From an uncultured Sterolibacteriaceae bacterium (GTDB lineage Bacteria > Pseudomonadota > Gammaproteobacteria > Burkholderiales > Rhodocyclaceae): DNA of 64,000 nucleotides. Positions 36,557 through 45,358 of this stretch are shown here, in pieces (the first letter of the stretch is position 1; every line of letters starts with the position of its first letter). Below the pieces are notes generated by a model, which was not told where the DNA came from, did no database searches, and worked only from the letters and a program-made list of their open reading frames with translations. The stretch lies in contig CALARK010000026.1 in assembly GCA_937888595.1 (NCBI GenBank), positions 62,001 to 126,000 on the forward strand. The letters run 5' to 3'. A program made the translations under genes and the position numbers.

Positions 36557-38263
36557 ATGAGCAAACGCATCACGATCGATCCGATCACCCGTATCGAAGG
36601 CCACCTGCGCATCGACTGCGATGTCGACGGCGGCAAGGTGAAAAAAGCCTGGTCCTCCGGCCAGATGTGGCGCGGCGTCGAGTTGATCCTGCTCGGCCGC
36701 GATCCGCGCGATGCCTGGACGATCACCCAGCGCATCTGCGGGGTCTGCACCACCGTGCATGCGATCGCCTCGGTGCGTGCGGTCGAGAATGCGCTGCAAC
36801 TCGAAGTGCCGCTCAACGCGCAGTACATCCGCAACCTGATCATCCTCGCCCACGCGGTGCATGATCACATCGTGCACTTCTACCACCTGTCGGCGCTCGA
36901 CTGGGTGGACGTCACCTCGGCGCTGAAGGCCGACCCGGACAAGACCGCCAGCCTCGCCGAAAGCCTGTCGTCGTGGAACCGCAACGGCAAGCACGAGATG
37001 CGCGCGGTCAAGGACCGCCTGGCCGGCTTCGTCAATGGCGGCCAGCTCGGCATCTTCACCAACGGCTACTGGGGCCATCCGGCGATGAAGCTGCCACCGG
37101 AAGTGAACCTGCTCGCCGTGGCCCACTACCTGCAGGCGCTCGAAGTGCAGCGCAAGGCGAACAAGATCGTCGCCATCCTCGGCTCGAAGACACCGCACAT
37201 CCAGAACCTCGCCGTCGGCGGCGTCGCCAACCCGATCGCCACCGATTCGCAGACGGTGCTGACGGTCGAACGGCTGATGGCGATCAAGGGTTTCATCGAC
37301 GAGCTGGCCGACTTCGTCAAGAACGTCTACCTGATCGACGTCGCCGCGGTCGGCGCCTTCTATGCCGACTGGACGAAATACGGCGCGGGGATCACCAACT
37401 ATCTCTCCGTGCCCGACATCCCGCTCGACACGAAGGGGACGCAGTTCGCGCTGCCCGGCGGTTACATCGATGGCGGCGACGTGTCGAAGTTCAAGCCGAT
37501 CGCCAGCTTCAACGACGATTTCTGGGGCAAGGGCGTCGAGGAGTCGGTCAAGCACTCGTGGTACGACTACAGTACGCAGAAACCGCTGCATCCCTACGAT
37601 GGCGAGACCAAGCCGAATTACACCGACTTCCAGGACGGCGGCAAGTATTCGTGGCTCAAGTCGCCGACCTTCTACGGCAAGCCGGCTCAGGTCGGCCCCC
37701 TCGCCAACGTGCTGGCCATGTTCGCCGCCGGCCACGAGCCGACGAAGAAGTACGCCACGCTGGCGCTCGATACCGTGTCCAGCCTCGCCAAGACCAAGGT
37801 CGGCATCGATGCGCTGCACTCGACCATCGGCCGTCATGCCGCGCGTGCGGTGCGTTGCGCGGTGATGGTCGACCAGCTGGCCGACCAGTGGAGCCTGCTG
37901 ATCGGCAACATCGGCAAGGGCGATACCAAGACCTTCAACCCGCCGACTTTCCCGAAGGGCGAATCGATGGGCGTCGGCTTCCACGAGGCGCCCCGTGGCG
38001 TACTCTCCCACTGGGTCGTCATCGACAACGGCAAGATCAAGAACTACCAGTGTGTCGTGCCCTCGACCTGGAATGCCTGCCCGCGCAACGAGAAGGACGA
38101 GGCCGGCCCCTACGAGGCGTCGCTGATGGACAACCCCATCGCCGATCCCGAGAAGCCGCTCGAGGTGCTGCGCACAGTGCATTCCTTCGACCCGTGCATC
38201 GCCTGTGCGATCCACCTGACCGACAAGGAAAACGAGACCAGCATTTCGGTCAAGGTGGTCTGA
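36557..38263 (+). CDS. hybC: Membrane-bound [NiFe] hydrogenase, large subunit
   Basis: The 568-residue catalytic subunit has nickel ligands C61 and C64 (RICGVCTTVHA) and C547 and C550 (DPCIACAIH). His553 is followed by a 15-residue tail (LTDKENETSISVKVV), the expected cleavage product of HybD. It has no signal peptide and is carried across the membrane by the Tat signal of HybO. Confidence 0.97.
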   Translation: MSKRITIDPITRIEGHLRIDCDVDGGKVKKAWSSGQMWRGVELILLGRDPRDAWTITQRICGVCTTVHAIASVRAVENALQLEVPLNAQYIRNLIILAHAVHDHIVHFYHLSALDWVDVTSALKADPDKTASLAESLSSWNRNGKHEMRAVKDRLAGFVNGGQLGIFTNGYWGHPAMKLPPEVNLLAVAHYLQALEVQRKANKIVAILGSKTPHIQNLAVGGVANPIATDSQTVLTVERLMAIKGFIDELADFVKNVYLIDVAAVGAFYADWTKYGAGITNYLSVPDIPLDTKGTQFALPGGYIDGGDVSKFKPIASFNDDFWGKGVEESVKHSWYDYSTQKPLHPYDGETKPNYTDFQDGGKYSWLKSPTFYGKPAQVGPLANVLAMFAAGHEPTKKYATLALDTVSSLAKTKVGIDALHSTIGRHAARAVRCAVMVDQLADQWSLLIGNIGKGDTKTFNPPTFPKGESMGVGFHEAPRGVLSHWVVIDNGKIKNYQCVVPSTWNACPRNEKDEAGPYEASLMDNPIADPEKPLEVLRTVHSFDPCIACAIHLTDKENETSISVKVV

Positions 38264-38270
38264 ACCGTCG

Positions 38271-38777
38271 ATGAAAGTCGTTGTTCTGGGCGTCGGCAAC
38301 GTGATCCTTGCCGACGAGGGCGTCGGTGTGCGCGTCGTTGAAGCGTTCGAGCGCGAATTCGTGCCGCCGGACGAAGTGACCGTTATCGATGGCGGCACGG
38401 CCGGCATGGAGTTGCTCGAAGAACTTTCCCATCTCGACCTGCTGATCGTGGTGGATGCCATCGCCGCCGGCAAGGCCCCGGGGGAACTGGTGAAGCTCGT
38501 CGGCGACGAGGTGCCGGTGTTCTTCCGCCGCAACCTCTCGCCGCACGGCATCGGCTTGTCGGATGTATTGGCATCGCTCGAATTCCTGGGCACCGAGCCG
38601 AAAGAGATGGTCATTCTCGGCGTGCAGCCGTTGTCGATGGAGCTTTCCACGGAACTCACGCCGACCGTTGCCGCCCGCGTGCCTGAATTAATGGCGCAGG
38701 TCGTCGCGGAGTTGTCGACGCGCGGCCTTGCGTCCCAACCGCGCGGATGTAAGTCGGCGCTGGCGGGACGGCGGTGA
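38271..38777 (+). CDS. hybD: Hydrogenase maturation protease HybD
   Basis: The 168-residue endopeptidase trims the HybC C-terminus after nickel insertion. It shows GVGNVILADEGVGVR with the nickel-sensing Glu16, the second ligand in VVDAIAAG and His93 in LSPHGIGL. Its last eight residues, KSALAGRR, are encoded by a copy of the dispersed element, so the element has supplied the C-terminus and stop region. It overlaps the next gene by GTGA. Confidence 0.95.
   Translation: MKVVVLGVGNVILADEGVGVRVVEAFEREFVPPDEVTVIDGGTAGMELLEELSHLDLLIVVDAIAAGKAPGELVKLVGDEVPVFFRRNLSPHGIGLSDVLASLEFLGTEPKEMVILGVQPLSMELSTELTPTVAARVPELMAQVVAELSTRGLASQPRGCKSALAGRR
38749..38772 (+). repeat. Dispersed 24-bp element, copy 11
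   Basis: One mismatch. It forms the 3' end of hybD (KSALAGRR) and ends 2 bp before the hybE-like start codon. Confidence 0.8.
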
Positions 38778-39247
38778 GCTTTCATGCGGGCGACCCCAGC
38801 CGACTGATCGAGGAGGTGTTCCGGCGCATCCATGCCGAGCGGATGGCCGACATGCCGATGCTCAACCCGCGTGTCGGGGTCGCGGCGGTCGGGTTCGCGC
38901 GCATCAACGGTGATGCGACGGACTGGCGCGGCGTTCTCGTCACGCCGTGGGGCATCAACCTGCTGCTGCTGCCGGCGTGCAGCGACTGGCCCGTGCCCGG
39001 GCCGCACGAGCGCGTGTTTCGCGCGTATCCCGCCGGTTCCTTCGCCTTCCTGGCCAACCACGAAGATGATTTGGGCGATTACCTGGCCTGCCCACTGATC
39101 CACGACATGCAGCAGTTCGTCGACCACGATACCGCCGTCATGACCGCCCGTGCCTGCCTGATCGCGCTCGACATGGTGCCGGATGGGCAGCCTGCGGATC
39201 CCGATGCGCCGGCGCGGCCCGACCGGCGCCGCTTCTTCACCGGCTAG
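38774..39247 (+). CDS. hybE: Hydrogenase assembly chaperone HybE-like
   Basis: The 157-residue protein matches the HybE/HupJ-type [NiFe] hydrogenase chaperone family: NPRVGVAAVGFAR, GVLVTPWGINLLLLP and FLANHEDDLGDYLACPLIHDM. It probably binds the small or large subunit precursor before Tat export. GTG start at 38774 overlaps the hybD TGA. It contains one cysteine pair-free core and no membrane segment. Confidence 0.88.
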   Translation: MSFHAGDPSRLIEEVFRRIHAERMADMPMLNPRVGVAAVGFARINGDATDWRGVLVTPWGINLLLLPACSDWPVPGPHERVFRAYPAGSFAFLANHEDDLGDYLACPLIHDMQQFVDHDTAVMTARACLIALDMVPDGQPADPDAPARPDRRRFFTG

Positions 39248-39292
39248 CGGTCGCGGCCCCGATCGAACTGCAACGATTCCCGGAAATATCCC

Positions 39293-40099
39293 ATGCACGC
39301 TCCCCTGCCGCACGACAACGAGCAACTGCGCGAACAACTGCGCGTCAAGCTTTTCGGACATTATTGGAAGCACGATCTCAACGACGTGTTCGCCGACGTC
39401 GCACCCTACTACGATCGGGCCAATGTGGTCGCCAGCCTGGGGCTGTGGTCATGGTTCCTGAAGCACTTCCTCGCCACCTTCTCGCTGCGTCCGGGCCAGC
39501 GTGTTCTCGACCTGTGTGCCGGCACCAATGCGGTGGGCATCGCCCTGCTCGGCAGCGAGCCGGCACTCGAGGTGTTCGCGATCGACCGCAGCGAGGCGAT
39601 GCAGGCCGTCGGTCGCCGCCGCGCCGCAGCACGCGGCTTGCACATCGAGAGCAGCATCGGCGACGTGCACAGGCTGCCCTTTCCGGACGCGCATTTCGAC
39701 ATCGTCACGCTGCAGTGGGCCTCGCGCCACCTGCGCATCGAAGCGGTGATGGACGAGGTGCAGCGGGTGCTGAAGCCGGGCGGAAGCTTCCATCATTGCG
39801 ACATGCTCAGGCCCTCCAGTCCGCGCATCGCACGCTGGTATTTCGGCTATCTGCGCGGCTGCCTGAACCTCACGGCCTGGCTGTTCCGGAGCGGTCGGGC
39901 CGCCCTCGGCTGCCGCAATTATTTCATCGAGGCGCTCGACAAGTTCTATTCGGCGGAAGAGTTTTCCGCCCTGCTGGAAAAACACGGTTTCGTCGAGGTC
40001 GGCCACAAGCGCCTACTCGCCGGCATGGTCGGACTGCATCGGGCGCGCAAGGCAGGCTGGGCCGGACCATCCACCGCCCGGCCCAGCCTGCGGGGATAG
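39293..40099 (+). CDS. Class I SAM-dependent methyltransferase, UbiE-like
   Basis: The 268-residue protein has a Rossmann methyltransferase core: YYDRANVVASLGLWSWF, motif I VLDLCAGTNAVGIALLG (about 69-85), and a post-I VFAIDRSEAM, with VMDEVQRVLKPGGSFHHCDML further on. The overall pattern is that of UbiE/MenG quinone methyltransferases. It lies inside the hydrogenase cluster, 45 bp after hybE and 9 bp before hypA, so a link to a quinone acceptor or to hydrogenase maturation is conceivable but unproven. Confidence 0.85.
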   Translation: MHAPLPHDNEQLREQLRVKLFGHYWKHDLNDVFADVAPYYDRANVVASLGLWSWFLKHFLATFSLRPGQRVLDLCAGTNAVGIALLGSEPALEVFAIDRSEAMQAVGRRRAAARGLHIESSIGDVHRLPFPDAHFDIVTLQWASRHLRIEAVMDEVQRVLKPGGSFHHCDMLRPSSPRIARWYFGYLRGCLNLTAWLFRSGRAALGCRNYFIEALDKFYSAEEFSALLEKHGFVEVGHKRLLAGMVGLHRARKAGWAGPSTARPSLRG

Positions 40100-40108
40100 A
40101 ATCGACGC

Positions 40109-40450
40109 ATGCATGAGATGTCGCTGGTCGAGGGGGTGCGCGAGCTGATCGAAGCTGCGGCGGTGCGCGAGGGATTCGCGCGGGTGCGCAGCGTGCGCGT
40201 TGAGCTCGGCCAGTTGAGCGGCGTGGAGCGCGAAGCCTTCGAATTCTGCTTCGACCTCGCCATGCGGGGTGGCCTGACCGACGGCGCCCGGCTGGAGATC
40301 GTCGCGACGCCGGGACGCGGGCATTGCCCGCAATGCGGCCGGGAAGGAATCCTGCAGCAGGTATATGATCCGTGCGAGCACTGCGGCAGCGTTCCCGTAG
40401 CCGTCATCGGCGGCACGGAGATGCGCGTCATCGATCTGGAGGTGGAGTGA
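40109..40450 (+). CDS. hypA: Hydrogenase nickel incorporation protein HypA
   Basis: The 113-residue nickel metallochaperone starts MHEMSLVEGVRELIE, with His2 the known nickel ligand. The zinc site is CPQCG...CEHCG (about 73-94). It hands nickel to the large subunits together with HypB, encoded 3 bp downstream. Confidence 0.96.
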   Translation: MHEMSLVEGVRELIEAAAVREGFARVRSVRVELGQLSGVEREAFEFCFDLAMRGGLTDGARLEIVATPGRGHCPQCGREGILQQVYDPCEHCGSVPVAVIGGTEMRVIDLEVE

Positions 40451-40453
40451 ATC

Positions 40454-41347
40454 ATGTGTACGACTTGCGGTTGCGGACAGGGCGAGACGAAGATCGAGGG
40501 GCATGACCTGCCCGCGCACGAACATGCGCATACCCATGCGGACGGCACCACGCACAGCCATCCGCACGACCACGCGCATGCGCACGGCCATGGCGATGCC
40601 CATGACCACACGCACCAGCATCCCGGGCAGGAGCACCACGGCCATGGGCATGCCCATGAGCACGGACATGAGCATGAACATGAGCAGGGGCGTCTGGTTC
40701 GGCTCGAGCAGGACATCCTGGCGAAGAACAACGCCTACGCGGCACGCAACCGCGAACTGTTCGCCGCGCGCGGCATCTTCGCGCTGAATCTCGTTTCCAG
40801 CCCCGGCTCGGGCAAGACCACGCTGCTGGTGAAGACCATCGAGGCGCTCAAGGACCGGCTGGCGGTCGCGGTCGTCGAGGGCGACCAGCAGACCAGCCAC
40901 GACGCCGAGCGCATCCGCGCCACCGGGGCGCCGGCCGTGCAGATCAACACCGGCAAGGGCTGCCACCTCGACGCCCACATGGTCGGCCACGCGCTGGAGC
41001 AGCTGCCGCTGGAAAACGGCGGCGCGCTGATGATCGAGAACGTCGGCAACCTCGTCTGCCCGGCCGCCTTCGACCTCGGCGAGGCCGGCAAGGTGGTGAT
41101 CCTTTCCGTCACCGAGGGCGAGGACAAGCCGCTCAAGTACCCGGACATGTTCCGCGCCGCGCGGCTGATGCTGGTGAACAAGTGCGACCTGTTGCCCTAC
41201 CTGGAATTCGACGTGGACAAGGCCATTGCCAACGCGCGCCGTGTCAATCCGCTCATCGAGGTGATCCGCGTCTCGGCGACCAAGGGCGAGGGCATGGCCG
41301 ACTGGCTGGCCTGGGTAGAGAAGGGCGCTGCCGCAGTCCGTGCCTGA
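40454..41347 (+). CDS. hypB: Hydrogenase nickel incorporation GTPase HypB
   Basis: The 297-residue GTPase has the N-terminal high-affinity nickel motif CTTCGCG (residues 2-8), a histidine-rich stretch with 25 His between residues 17 and 77, the P-loop SSPGSGKTT (115-123), the VVEGDQQT switch and the NKCDLLPY guanine motif. The His region can store several nickel ions. It overlaps hypF by 8 bp. Confidence 0.97.
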   Translation: MCTTCGCGQGETKIEGHDLPAHEHAHTHADGTTHSHPHDHAHAHGHGDAHDHTHQHPGQEHHGHGHAHEHGHEHEHEQGRLVRLEQDILAKNNAYAARNRELFAARGIFALNLVSSPGSGKTTLLVKTIEALKDRLAVAVVEGDQQTSHDAERIRATGAPAVQINTGKGCHLDAHMVGHALEQLPLENGGALMIENVGNLVCPAAFDLGEAGKVVILSVTEGEDKPLKYPDMFRAARLMLVNKCDLLPYLEFDVDKAIANARRVNPLIEVIRVSATKGEGMADWLAWVEKGAAAVRA

Positions 41348-43679
41348 AGCCGTTCGGAATCGCGTCACCCAGGCTCGACGCATTCGCGTCACCCAGGCTC
41401 GACGCATTCGCGTCTCGGGCGTCGTCCAGGGCGTCGGTTTCCGTCCCTTCGTCTGGCGGCTGGCCAACGAACTGAAGCTCGCCGGCTGGGTACGCAACGA
41501 TGCGGCCGGCGTCGAGATTCATGCCGAGGGCCGCGATCTCGATACATTCGCTGCGCGCCTGAAAAGCGATGCCCCGCCGCTGGCGCGCGTTGATACGGTG
41601 GCGTCCGTGGCCGCAGCATCGGTCGGCTGCCATGGGTTTTCAATCGAGGAGAGCGTGGGGGGCAAGGTGCGTACCGCCATCGGTCACGACACCGCGCCCT
41701 GCGACGATTGCCTGAAGGAACTGTTCGATCCCGAAAGTCGGCGCTGGCGGCACGGCTTCATCACCTGTACCCATTGCGGCCCGCGCTACACGGTGACGCG
41801 GCGCCTGCCCTACGACCGGCCGCAGACCAGCCTCGCGCCGTTTCCGTTCTGTCCCGACTGCGCGCGCGAATACGCCGACCCGGCCGACCGGCGCTTCCAT
41901 GCCGAAACGACCTGCTGTCCTCATTGTGGTCCGCGTCTCGTTTTGCTCGACGCGGCAGGCGGCCCGATTGAAGGGGATCCGATCGCGGCGACGCTCGCCC
42001 TGTTGCGGGCCGGAAGGGTCGTCGCCATCAAGGGGCTGGGCGGATTCCATCTGGCCTGCGATGCCCGCAATGCCGCGGCCGTGGCGAACCTGCGTTCACG
42101 CAAGCAGCGCGAGGAAAAGCCCTTCGCCGTGATGGTCGCCGCCGTCCCGTCGGCACCGACTTTTGTCCGCATGGCTGCAGGCGATGCGGCGCTGCTCGCG
42201 AGTCCGGAACGCCCGGTGGTGCTGTTGCCGAAACAGCCGACGACGGACGCGGCACTGCCCGGCATCGCGCCGGGACTGGCCGAACTCGGCCTGATGCTGC
42301 CGGCGACACCGATCCAGTACCTGCTGTTTCATGAGGCCGCCGGCCGGCCGGCGGGGAGCGCCTGGCTCGACGAGCCGCAGCCGCTCGCGCTCGTGATGAC
42401 CAGCGCGAACCCCCATGGCGAACCCCTCGTCACCGGCAACGACGAGGCGTTCGAGCGGCTGGTCGGGATCGCCGATGCCGTGTTGCTGCACGATCGCGAC
42501 ATCGTCGTGCGTTGCGACGACAGCGTGCGCCGCGGAGGCGGGGGGGCAGGATTCATCCGGCGGGCGAGGGGGTATGTCCCACGCGCCATCAAACTGCCGC
42601 AGTCGGGGCCGTCCGTGCTGGCCGTCGGTGGCTGGTTCAAGAACACGGTCTGCGTGACGCGCGGCGATGAAGCCTTCGTCTCGCAGCATGTCGGCGATCT
42701 CGACAATGCCGCGGCCTGCGGCTTCTTCGAGGAGACGGTCGCACACCTGCTGCACATCCTCGACGTCGAGCCGGCCATCGTCGCCCATGACCTGCACCCC
42801 GACTTCCATTCGACGCGCTTCGCGACGTCCTTCGCCGTCGGGAAAAACATCCCGGCCATCGCCGTCCAGCATCACCACGCCCACATTGCCGCCGTCTGTG
42901 CCGAGCATGGGACCAGGCATCCGGTGCTGGGACTGGCGCTGGACGGCGTCGGCCTGGGCAGCGACGGCACGGCCTGGGGCGGCGAATTGCTGCGCGTCGA
43001 AGGTGCGCGCTGCGAGCGTCTGGGACATCTTGCCCCGCTGGCGCTGCCGGGGGGCGACGTCGCGGCACGCGAACCCTGGCGCATGGCGGCTGCAGCGCTG
43101 CATGCACTCGGGCACGCCGCGGAAATTCCGCGCCGTTTTGCCGACGAGAAGGGCGCCGTCGCGCTTGCCGCGATGCTGGCTCAGGGTGTCCGCTGTCCCC
43201 CGACGTCGAGCGCAGGCCGCCTGTTCGATGCCGCCGCGGGGCTGCTGGGGGTACGGCGCCGTACCAGCTACGAGGGGCAGGCGGCGATGCTGCTCGAAGG
43301 GCTGGCGGCGGGTCATGGCCCTGTGCCGCCATGGCCCGCCTGGCGACTGACCGACGATGGCGGACTCGACCTGATGCCGCTGCTCGATCGGCTACGTTCC
43401 GCTGGCGACGATCCTGATCCTGCCCGGCACGCCGCGCATTTCCACGCCACGCTGGCCGCCGCGCTGGTCGACTGGGTCGCGCATGCGGCACTGCGGCAGG
43501 GCATCGACACCGTGGTCGCCGCGGGTGGCTGCCTGCTCAACCGCCTGCTGGCGGAGGGCTTGCGTGCAGGCTGCGCCGGGCGCGGGCTGCATCTGCTGGA
43601 GGCCTGCCGCTTGCCGCCCAACGATGGTGGATTGTCTTTCGGGCAGGCATGGGTAGCGCAGCGGCTGTCGCTAGAATAG
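41340..43679 (+). CDS. hypF: Carbamoyltransferase HypF
   Basis: The 779-residue enzyme makes the carbamoyl-adenylate used for the CN ligands. In order it has the acylphosphatase domain (VSGVVQGVGFRPFVWRL), two zinc fingers (CDDC...CTHCGPRY and CPDC...CCPHCGPRL), the YrdC-like domain (AIKGLGGFHLACDA) and the Kae1-like domain (AVQHHHAHIAAV). GTG start within hypB. The extreme N-terminus is stretched by a perfect 24-bp tandem duplication. Two dispersed-element copies lie in the gene in opposite orientation. Its partner HypE is not in the window. Confidence 0.96.
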   Translation: MPEAVRNRVTQARRIRVTQARRIRVSGVVQGVGFRPFVWRLANELKLAGWVRNDAAGVEIHAEGRDLDTFAARLKSDAPPLARVDTVASVAAASVGCHGFSIEESVGGKVRTAIGHDTAPCDDCLKELFDPESRRWRHGFITCTHCGPRYTVTRRLPYDRPQTSLAPFPFCPDCAREYADPADRRFHAETTCCPHCGPRLVLLDAAGGPIEGDPIAATLALLRAGRVVAIKGLGGFHLACDARNAAAVANLRSRKQREEKPFAVMVAAVPSAPTFVRMAAGDAALLASPERPVVLLPKQPTTDAALPGIAPGLAELGLMLPATPIQYLLFHEAAGRPAGSAWLDEPQPLALVMTSANPHGEPLVTGNDEAFERLVGIADAVLLHDRDIVVRCDDSVRRGGGGAGFIRRARGYVPRAIKLPQSGPSVLAVGGWFKNTVCVTRGDEAFVSQHVGDLDNAAACGFFEETVAHLLHILDVEPAIVAHDLHPDFHSTRFATSFAVGKNIPAIAVQHHHAHIAAVCAEHGTRHPVLGLALDGVGLGSDGTAWGGELLRVEGARCERLGHLAPLALPGGDVAAREPWRMAAAALHALGHAAEIPRRFADEKGAVALAAMLAQGVRCPPTSSAGRLFDAAAGLLGVRRRTSYEGQAAMLLEGLAAGHGPVPPWPAWRLTDDGGLDLMPLLDRLRSAGDDPDPARHAAHFHATLAAALVDWVAHAALRQGIDTVVAAGGCLLNRLLAEGLRAGCAGRGLHLLEACRLPPNDGGLSFGQAWVAQRLSLE
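41361..41414 (+). repeat. Tandem 24-bp duplication at the start of hypF
   Basis: Two identical 24-bp units (41361-41384 and 41385-41408), each beginning CGCGTCACCC and ending GACGCATT, are followed by CGCGTC of a third. They encode RVTQARRI twice before RVSGVVQGVGF. The repeat keeps frame and unit number could vary by slippage. Confidence 0.9.
41733..41756 (+). repeat. Dispersed 24-bp element, copy 12
   Basis: One mismatch. It lies in the first zinc-finger region of hypF, read as ESRRWRHG; the only copy read in this frame. Confidence 0.8.
42141..42164 (-). repeat. Dispersed 24-bp element, copy 13
   Basis: Two mismatches. It is the second copy in hypF, read as AVPSAPTF, in the opposite orientation to copy 12. 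Confidence 0.75.
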
Positions 43680-43703
43680 CCGCGTACACGACAGGAGGAT
43701 GGC

Positions 43704-44468
43704 ATGCAGATCAAGGACAATGTTTTCGTGGTGACGGGCGGCGGCTCGGGGCTGGGCGAGGCGACGGCCCGCATGTTCGCGTCCCGGGGCGGCAAGGTGG
43801 TGCTGGCCGACATCAATGCGGAGGCCGGTGCACGCGTCGCGGCCGATCTGGGCGACAGTGCACGTTTCGTTCAGACCGATGTCAGCAGCGATGAGAGTGC
43901 GCGTGCGGCATTCGCCGCCGCTACTACCCTCGGTACGCTGCGCGGGCTGGTCAACTGCGCCGGCGTGGCGCCGGCCGAGAAGGTGGTCGGCCGCGAGGGC
44001 GCCCACAAGCTGGAGAGTTTTTCACGCACGATCGGCATCAACCTGATCGGCAGCTTCAACATGATCCGCCTCGCGGCCGAGATCATGAGCGCAGCGGAAC
44101 CGGATGCGGATGGCGAACGCGGCGTGATCGTCAGCACCGCGTCGGTGGCGGCCTACGAGGGACAGCTCGGCCAGGCCGCCTATGCCGCCTCAAAGGGCGG
44201 CGTCGTGGCCATGACGCTGCCGATCGCGCGCGAACTGAGCCGTTCCGGCATCCGCGTGATGACGATCGCGCCGGGCATCATGGAGACGCCGATGCTGCTG
44301 GGCATGCCGCCCGAGGTGCAGGAGTCGCTCGGCAAGATGGTGCCCTATCCGCAGCGCATGGGGAAGCCGGCCGAATATGCCGCGCTGGTCGAGCACATCT
44401 TCGCCAACCGCTATCTCAACGGCGAGGTGATCCGCCTCGACGGCGCGATCCGCATGGGCATCAAGTAG
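43704..44468 (+). CDS. Short-chain dehydrogenase, 3-hydroxyacyl-CoA dehydrogenase type 2-like
   Basis: The 254-residue Rossmann enzyme has the NAD site VTGGGSGLGEATA, NCAGVAPAEKVVG, and an intact catalytic set Ser (STASVAAYEGQ) and YAASK. Sequence features such as GIMETPMLLGMP are those of the HSD10-like 3-hydroxyacyl-CoA dehydrogenases of fatty acid or branched-chain breakdown. It lies 24 bp after hypF, possibly as the last gene of that transcript, but has no evident role in hydrogenase maturation. Confidence 0.9.
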   Translation: MQIKDNVFVVTGGGSGLGEATARMFASRGGKVVLADINAEAGARVAADLGDSARFVQTDVSSDESARAAFAAATTLGTLRGLVNCAGVAPAEKVVGREGAHKLESFSRTIGINLIGSFNMIRLAAEIMSAAEPDADGERGVIVSTASVAAYEGQLGQAAYAASKGGVVAMTLPIARELSRSGIRVMTIAPGIMETPMLLGMPPEVQESLGKMVPYPQRMGKPAEYAALVEHIFANRYLNGEVIRLDGAIRMGIK

Positions 44469-44484
44469 CCTCGGGCGTGCTGGG

Positions 44485-44515
44485 TTCGCTGCTGCAGGTG
44501 ATCAGCAGCAGCGAA
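44485..44515. terminator. Hairpin between convergent SDR and cobA genes
   Basis: The 10-bp stem TTCGCTGCTG/CAGCAGCGAA with an 11-nt loop is placed where the plus-strand hydrogenase genes meet the minus-strand dsr operon. The T-run is poor on both sides, so termination is probable rather than certain. Confidence 0.55.
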
Positions 44516-44553
44516 AGTCTATTTGTATGCCAAAGGTAATAAATGACTCCGGG

Positions 44554-45357
44554 TTAGCCGGATGCTCCTGCGACGGATTCTTCGAACCAGGCAAGCTTGT
44601 TCTGCAGCCGGACCACCTCGCCGACGATGATCAGGGTCGGCGCCTTGAGGCCTGCTGCGATCGCGAGTTCGGGCAAGGTTCCGAGGGTTCCCGTCACGGT
44701 GCGCTGGTTGGGGGTCGTGCCCTGCTGGACGATTGCGGCAGGCCATTCCGGCGGGAGCCCATGGGCGATCAGCTGCTCGCACAGGTAGGGCAGGCCCGAC
44801 AGGCCCATGTAGATGATGACGGTCTGGCGACGGCGGGCGAGGCCGGGCCAGTCGAGATTCATGCTGCCGTCCTTGAGATGGCCGGTGACGAAGACGCAGG
44901 CCTGGGCATAGTTGCGGTGGGTCAGCGGGATGCCGGCAAAGGCCGCGACGCCCGCCGCAGCGGTGATGCCGGGAATCACCTCGAAGGGCACACCGTGCTC
45001 CTTCAGGGTCTCGACTTCCTCGCCGCCGCGGCCGAAGGTGTAGGGATCGCCGCCCTTGAGGCGGACGACACGCTTGCCCTGCTTGGCCAGTCTGACGAGC
45101 AGCAGGTTCAGGTCGTCCTGCGGAACGCTGTGGTTGCCGCGTTCCTTGCCGGCATACAGGCGCTCCGCATCCGGCCGTGCCAGGTCGAGAATCGGCTGGG
45201 AGACGAGGTGGTCATAGACCAGCACATCGGCTTCGCCGATGATGCGCAGGGCGCGCAGGGTCAGCAACTCGGGGTCGCCCGGTCCGGCGCCGACGAGATA
45301 GACGGTGCCGGGGACGGCCGGGCCGCGCGTTGGGTAGTCCTTCGGGAGCAGGCTCAT
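44554..45357 (-). CDS. cobA: Uroporphyrinogen-III C-methyltransferase
   Basis: The 267-residue SUMT starts the siroheme/corrin branch by adding two methyl groups to uroporphyrinogen III. It shows VYLVGAGPGDPELLTL near the N-terminus, VRLKGGDPYTFGRGGEE (about 100) and VIPGITAAAGVAAFAGIPLTHR-type sequence. It is the last gene of the dsr operon, 1 bp after dsrR, which fits the high siroheme demand of DsrAB. Confidence 0.95.
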   Translation of the reverse strand: MSLLPKDYPTRGPAVPGTVYLVGAGPGDPELLTLRALRIIGEADVLVYDHLVSQPILDLARPDAERLYAGKERGNHSVPQDDLNLLLVRLAKQGKRVVRLKGGDPYTFGRGGEEVETLKEHGVPFEVIPGITAAAGVAAFAGIPLTHRNYAQACVFVTGHLKDGSMNLDWPGLARRRQTVIIYMGLSGLPYLCEQLIAHGLPPEWPAAIVQQGTTPNQRTVTGTLGTLPELAIAAGLKAPTLIIVGEVVRLQNKLAWFEESVAGASG

Positions 45358-45358
45358 G

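Noticed and set aside
35291..39373. Very long open frame on the minus strand opposite the hyb genes
   Set aside because: It is an antisense shadow of hybB, hybC and hybD; a GC-skewed third position keeps stops rare.
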